A stretch of 64,000 nt of DNA from Phoronis australis. Lineage: Eukaryota; Phoronida; Phoronidae. Positions within the stretch are counted from its first letter, which is position 1, and each line of letters starts with the position of its first letter. The stretch lies in NCBI GenBank assembly GCA_002633005.1, contig NMRA01000082.1, forward strand, positions 472,576 to 536,575. Reading direction: 5' to 3'. Positions 60,712 to 64,000 of the stretch are shown here, piece by piece. Below the pieces are notes generated by a model. It was given only the letters and a program-made list of their open reading frames with translations. It had not been told where the DNA came from and made no database searches. The position numbers and the translations under genes were made by a program.

Positions 60712-61413
60712 TCAGCCCCCCTGTCTGTTGAGGCTAGGATTCTCAATTCTCTCGTGAATAGCTTCTTTGACCCTTCTCCTAAACCAATGCTCCTCTCTAT
60801 CTAGGATCTTGAAAACTTCTATGGCGAAAGAGTGGTCTGTGGCAGTCATATGACTAAAAACTGCAGAATCATAGCAGTCCCCATAACTGGACCTACGATG
60901 TTGGTTGATACGACTTTTCAGGGGTTGTTTGGTTTCTCCAATGTATGCTTTCCCACAACCTGGTTCCAAGCATGAAATGCCATACACCACATTTGATATT
61001 TTCTCTTTCGTGGTATTGTCTTTCACATTCATCAGCTGACTCCTTCTGGTGTTAATAGATTTGAATGCAGCAGAAATATCGTGGCCCCTCATATGCGATT
61101 TAACCTAGTCTGAGATCCCTGGCACAAAAGGTAATGTTGTCCTGATGTTTCCCCTGCTGTCAAGTGTTCTGACTGAGGCCTGACTCCGAAATGGTTTGCC
61201 TTGTGGAATGACCACTCGATCAGGATAGCCACATCTCTTTACTGTTCTGTTGTAGTCCAATTCAACACCATTGTCTTCCTCCGTGTTGGGGATGGTTCTC
61301 GCACGATAGTCCAACGTTCTAATCACGCCCAGTTTGTGGATCAAAGCGTTATTCGTAGCAGCAACTATTTCGTTTCCGCAGTACTGTTTAATAGCAGCTT
61401 GCTTATAGCACAT
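60712..61413 (-). mobile_element. Penelope-like element 3' fragment with GIY-YIG, one internal stop
   Basis: Two minus-strand frames (61413-61105 and 61092-60712) are in the same frame and separated by a stop codon. The first has the post-RT motif LGVIRTLDYRARTIPN and CGYPDRVV. The second has GIY-YIG: NVVYGISCLEPGCGKAYIGET, LKSRINQHRR, HWFRRRVKEAIHERI. Different in sequence from the 56.7 kb copy, so a separate PLE lineage. Confidence 0.8.
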
Positions 61414-61417
61414 ACAT

Positions 61418-62135
61418 CAGTGGCGGATCTAGGATACCATATAACAACGCCAGAAATTTGTAACATGCAATACTGCGTATGCGCTAAATCTTGCCAGCAG
61501 CCCTCCATAAGAAATACACAAGAACAGGCTATAATCAGGAATTTATAAGTGAGGGGAGATAACTACACAATTTGCCGATAGCCTGTCGCATAGAGTGTAT
61601 GTTAAGACTTGTTGCTGCCAAATATCAGCGTCATTGGTGAAATTTTTTCCACGTCTCTTGAAGTTTGAAATTTGCCCCGTTCAGGCCTATGTTAACGATC
61701 GTCCGGAAGCCAATATTTGAGCGCATAGCTCATTTTGAAGTCAAGTTTGTGGCTGAATTCAGTTTGCCATCGAATTTACCGATAGCCTAGGTGATTACCA
61801 GGAGTACTCAGAGGTTGCTGATCCAAATTTCATGCTGTGTTTCGAAATTTTTTCCACGTCTCTTGTGTTCAGAAAATGGATCCACGTACAGTGCTGTGAG
61901 ATGAAATGTTGCCGATCGCCTGGCTGTCTTGCAATGGAATTTGCACTCTGTATAGACGAGAGATTATAGCTCAAAATCGGTAAGAAACTGTTATGTTCAT
62001 TTTCTCATCCGGTATGAGTTTAGAAATTCTTTCGAAGTTTGAAAAAAATTCGGATTTGATACAGTTTTATGCAGTTTTTTGCCTGTGAGTAGTTGATCCT
62101 AGTTATCTTCAAAATGTTGCAGTGGCGGATCTAGG
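61418..62135. repeat. Region bounded by two direct CAGTGGCGGATCTAGG motifs with internal ~208-base duplication
   Basis: CAGTGGCGGATCTAGG occurs at 61418 and 62120 in the same orientation, each likely a hAT-type element end. Inside, TTGCCGATAGCC/TTACCGATAGCC and ATTTTTTCCACGTCTCTTG recur about 208 bases apart (61574-61660 and 61782-61865), showing an old tandem duplication. Confidence 0.5.
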
Positions 62136-62384
62136 ATATCACAAGGGGGGGGGCAACATTTTGTCCGGCTGGAAGCATTTGCACAAACTGAACCACGATT
62201 GTAGATGCGCATAGCACCGAATGGGGGGAGGTTGGGAGGGGGGTTTGCCCCCCTCCCGCCCAGGAAATTTTTCTGTTTTTACCGCTAAAAATCATGCATT
62301 TTCCTTGATTCCTGAAGTATTATCCAAGAAAAAAAGGCAAAAAAACACGGAGAACGTGTCAAACAGGAAAAAATGCAAGTACCA

Positions 62385-62445
62385 AAGACTCGAACTCACG
62401 ATCTGGCGGATAGAGCGCGCGCACGTTACCACTACACCACCACGA
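62385..62445 (-). repeat. tRNA-like fragment with pol III A and B boxes (SINE head or decayed tRNA)
   Basis: Minus strand reads TGGTGTAGTGG (A box) and, about 32 bases later, GTTCGAGTC (B box). The T-arm and acceptor stem do not pair well, so a functional tRNA is unlikely. Confidence 0.4.
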
Positions 62446-62455
62446 TTTAACGACT

Positions 62456-64000
62456 AGTCTCGTACTAAAAGACTTACTTGTTTATGGGCCACAGCGTTTG
62501 CGCGCGAAACCTACTTCTTTTTGTAATGCTTATTACACGTTTTATATTTTGTGCCATCAATTCGTAACAAATTTGTCGTATTTGAAATAGTCTTCAAATG
62601 CCCAAAAGACCAAATCCATTTTTCGTGTTGGCAATAATGACGGGATTGCTTTGGAAATCATCTTAAGATAAGGTTTGACAAAGAGAGTATTGCGAGTTTC
62701 TGAGTGATTCACTAAGGCTTCGTTTAAAATTCACATCTTACCAGCAGCTTCTGTTTTTTCATCGTCACTCAGGTTCCATTTTCTTTAAAAAATGAAGTAA
62801 ATTTTCTTCATTGCACAGTGGAGCAGACGACGGAAACGGAGTCGTAGTGCACAGCGCTACTGCCGGTCGCCTAGGATATCGCGGGAGATTCTATACTTAG
62901 CCACAGTTCCGTTACGAACGCGCGGTGTTCCGAATTTGACACTTTGAAATTGGATATGAGCCCCCCAACACTAAAACTGCACACATTTAAATCTTTTTTC
63001 ATCCGCATAACTTTAGTTACCGGTGTTAATTAATAAACTCACCATTTCCCTACGCTCTTACTGTTTTATTTTTTGCGGCAGCCAAGGGGGGGGGGGCAGG
63101 CCCCCCCTAAATCCACCTATGTGTTGTTTCGTTTTTTGTGATCCACAGAACGTTGTCCTTCGTATTAATTCAATACTGTTACATTGGAGTGGATTCCGGA
63201 CACAAATGTGTATTGGCAAACATTTGAAGATTAATAAAAAAGCACTTTGGCAGCCCACTTAATCCAAGCACGTCGGCTGGCTTGCGTTCAACTCACTGAC
63301 TTTTGTTATGGTTATGTGTACATGTAGGCCTACAAGTTAACAGAGAGCTGTGACCCCAATGACCCAGCTAGCACTGTCATACTGTAGACTGTGAAATTCC
63401 AGAAATTCCAAATACTGTAGTGTTATTGTAAACTTGACAAGTATTGCTCTGCGCAGACTACATACTGACTTCAATCGGACTCACGGTGACTGGCGCCCAA
63501 GCTTCCTGACCTTTAACCTTACTATGCGTTGTTATGATTGGTTAGGGTCATAGCGCTAAGTGTCACCTAGCGGATCAAGAATGTTACAAATTTCTAGCGT
63601 TGAGGGGGGCCCAACATGTTGCCTCGCGGAGAATTGTGCAAAGCGCGATTGTATGCACAGGTGGCCCGAATGTTGCGGGGCCTGGCGGTGCACTCGATAT
63701 TTCTTCACGATGTTGCTGTTTAATTTTGCTTGCAGCTGCTCCCCCCTAAATCTGCGTATGTAGGCCTACATGCCAATTTAAACGGTGTGTTATTCATACT
63801 GTAAGGATACAGGACAGTATCATGAACAAAAGTCATCGACAGTAGAAAGATGCACTCCGAAAAGGCGCATGCACAATTTCTGGGATTCACATTTCCTGAA
63901 CAAATTTCAAGCAACAATTTGTCTGTGCAACAAACCACATAAACACTTGCTCCACCAGCCATGCCAGTTTGTTTGCGTGAAGCGCTGCCTGTTGAGAATT
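62456..64000. other. Gene-free right end with hAT-type repeat debris
   Basis: Contains GGGGGGG…CCCCCCCTAAATCC element pieces at about 63085-63120 and 63738-63753. No host exon found on either strand. Confidence 0.45.

Noticed and set aside
62380-62445. A functional tRNA gene
   Set aside because: A and B boxes are present but the T-arm and acceptor stems do not pair.
1-64000. CRISPR arrays, operons, ribosome binding sites or bacterial defence systems
   Set aside because: The sequence is intron-bearing animal DNA; the direct repeats seen are minisatellites and transposon pieces without spacer structure.

Overview
The window is animal nuclear DNA. Coding exons are short and separated by long AT-rich introns with GT/AG borders. 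The transposon content (Penelope-like elements, a Tx1/L1-type LINE, hAT-type and Mutator-type elements, tRNA-derived fragments) and the gene set fit a marine invertebrate bilaterian, perhaps a non-vertebrate deuterostome; the species cannot be fixed from sequence alone. A 358-base assembly gap lies at 26903-27260 and a 7-base gap at 43220-43226.

Four host genes can be reconstructed by joining exons in phase. (1) 73-20569, plus strand: a WDR93 orthologue, 18 exons, N-terminus outside the window, with a run of small phase-1 linker exons and a 15-base exon. (2) 21773-25703, minus strand: RBM8A (Y14, exon junction complex), complete in six exons and tail-to-tail with WDR93; its first two exons and promoter region are present a second time at 27655-30209. 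(3) 33189-41335, plus strand: a ZNF710-like zinc-finger protein with ten C2H2-type fingers in five coding exons. (4) 45329-53970, plus strand: a secreted, probably GPI-anchored ADP-ribosyl cyclase of the CD38/BST1 family in six exons. WDR93 and ZNF710 are also near neighbours on human 15q26, so this looks like retained ancestral linkage.

The rest is mostly mobile DNA. 26337-31036 holds a long-terminal-inverted-repeat element with 9-base target duplications (Mutator-like). It is nested with one of three copies of a ~0.5 kb hAT-like element that has 6-base target duplications (30488, 31670, 36553). 39972-40790 is a tandem repeat carrying several matches to the CTCF core motif. 43407-45190 is an antisense LINE just upstream of the cyclase gene. 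Three Penelope-like fragments (45545-47285, 56660-57358, 60581-61413) each carry a hammerhead-ribozyme-like motif directly downstream of the GIY-YIG end, and a related inverted pair sits in a WDR93 intron (5690-5885). The right-hand 10 kb (53971-64000) shows no host gene, only repeats.

The four host genes have unrelated jobs (axoneme, mRNA surveillance, transcription, NAD signalling). The window is best read as an ordinary gene neighbourhood heavily remodelled by transposons, with the ribozyme motifs, the hAT-like family and the CTCF-core repeat as the points of most interest.
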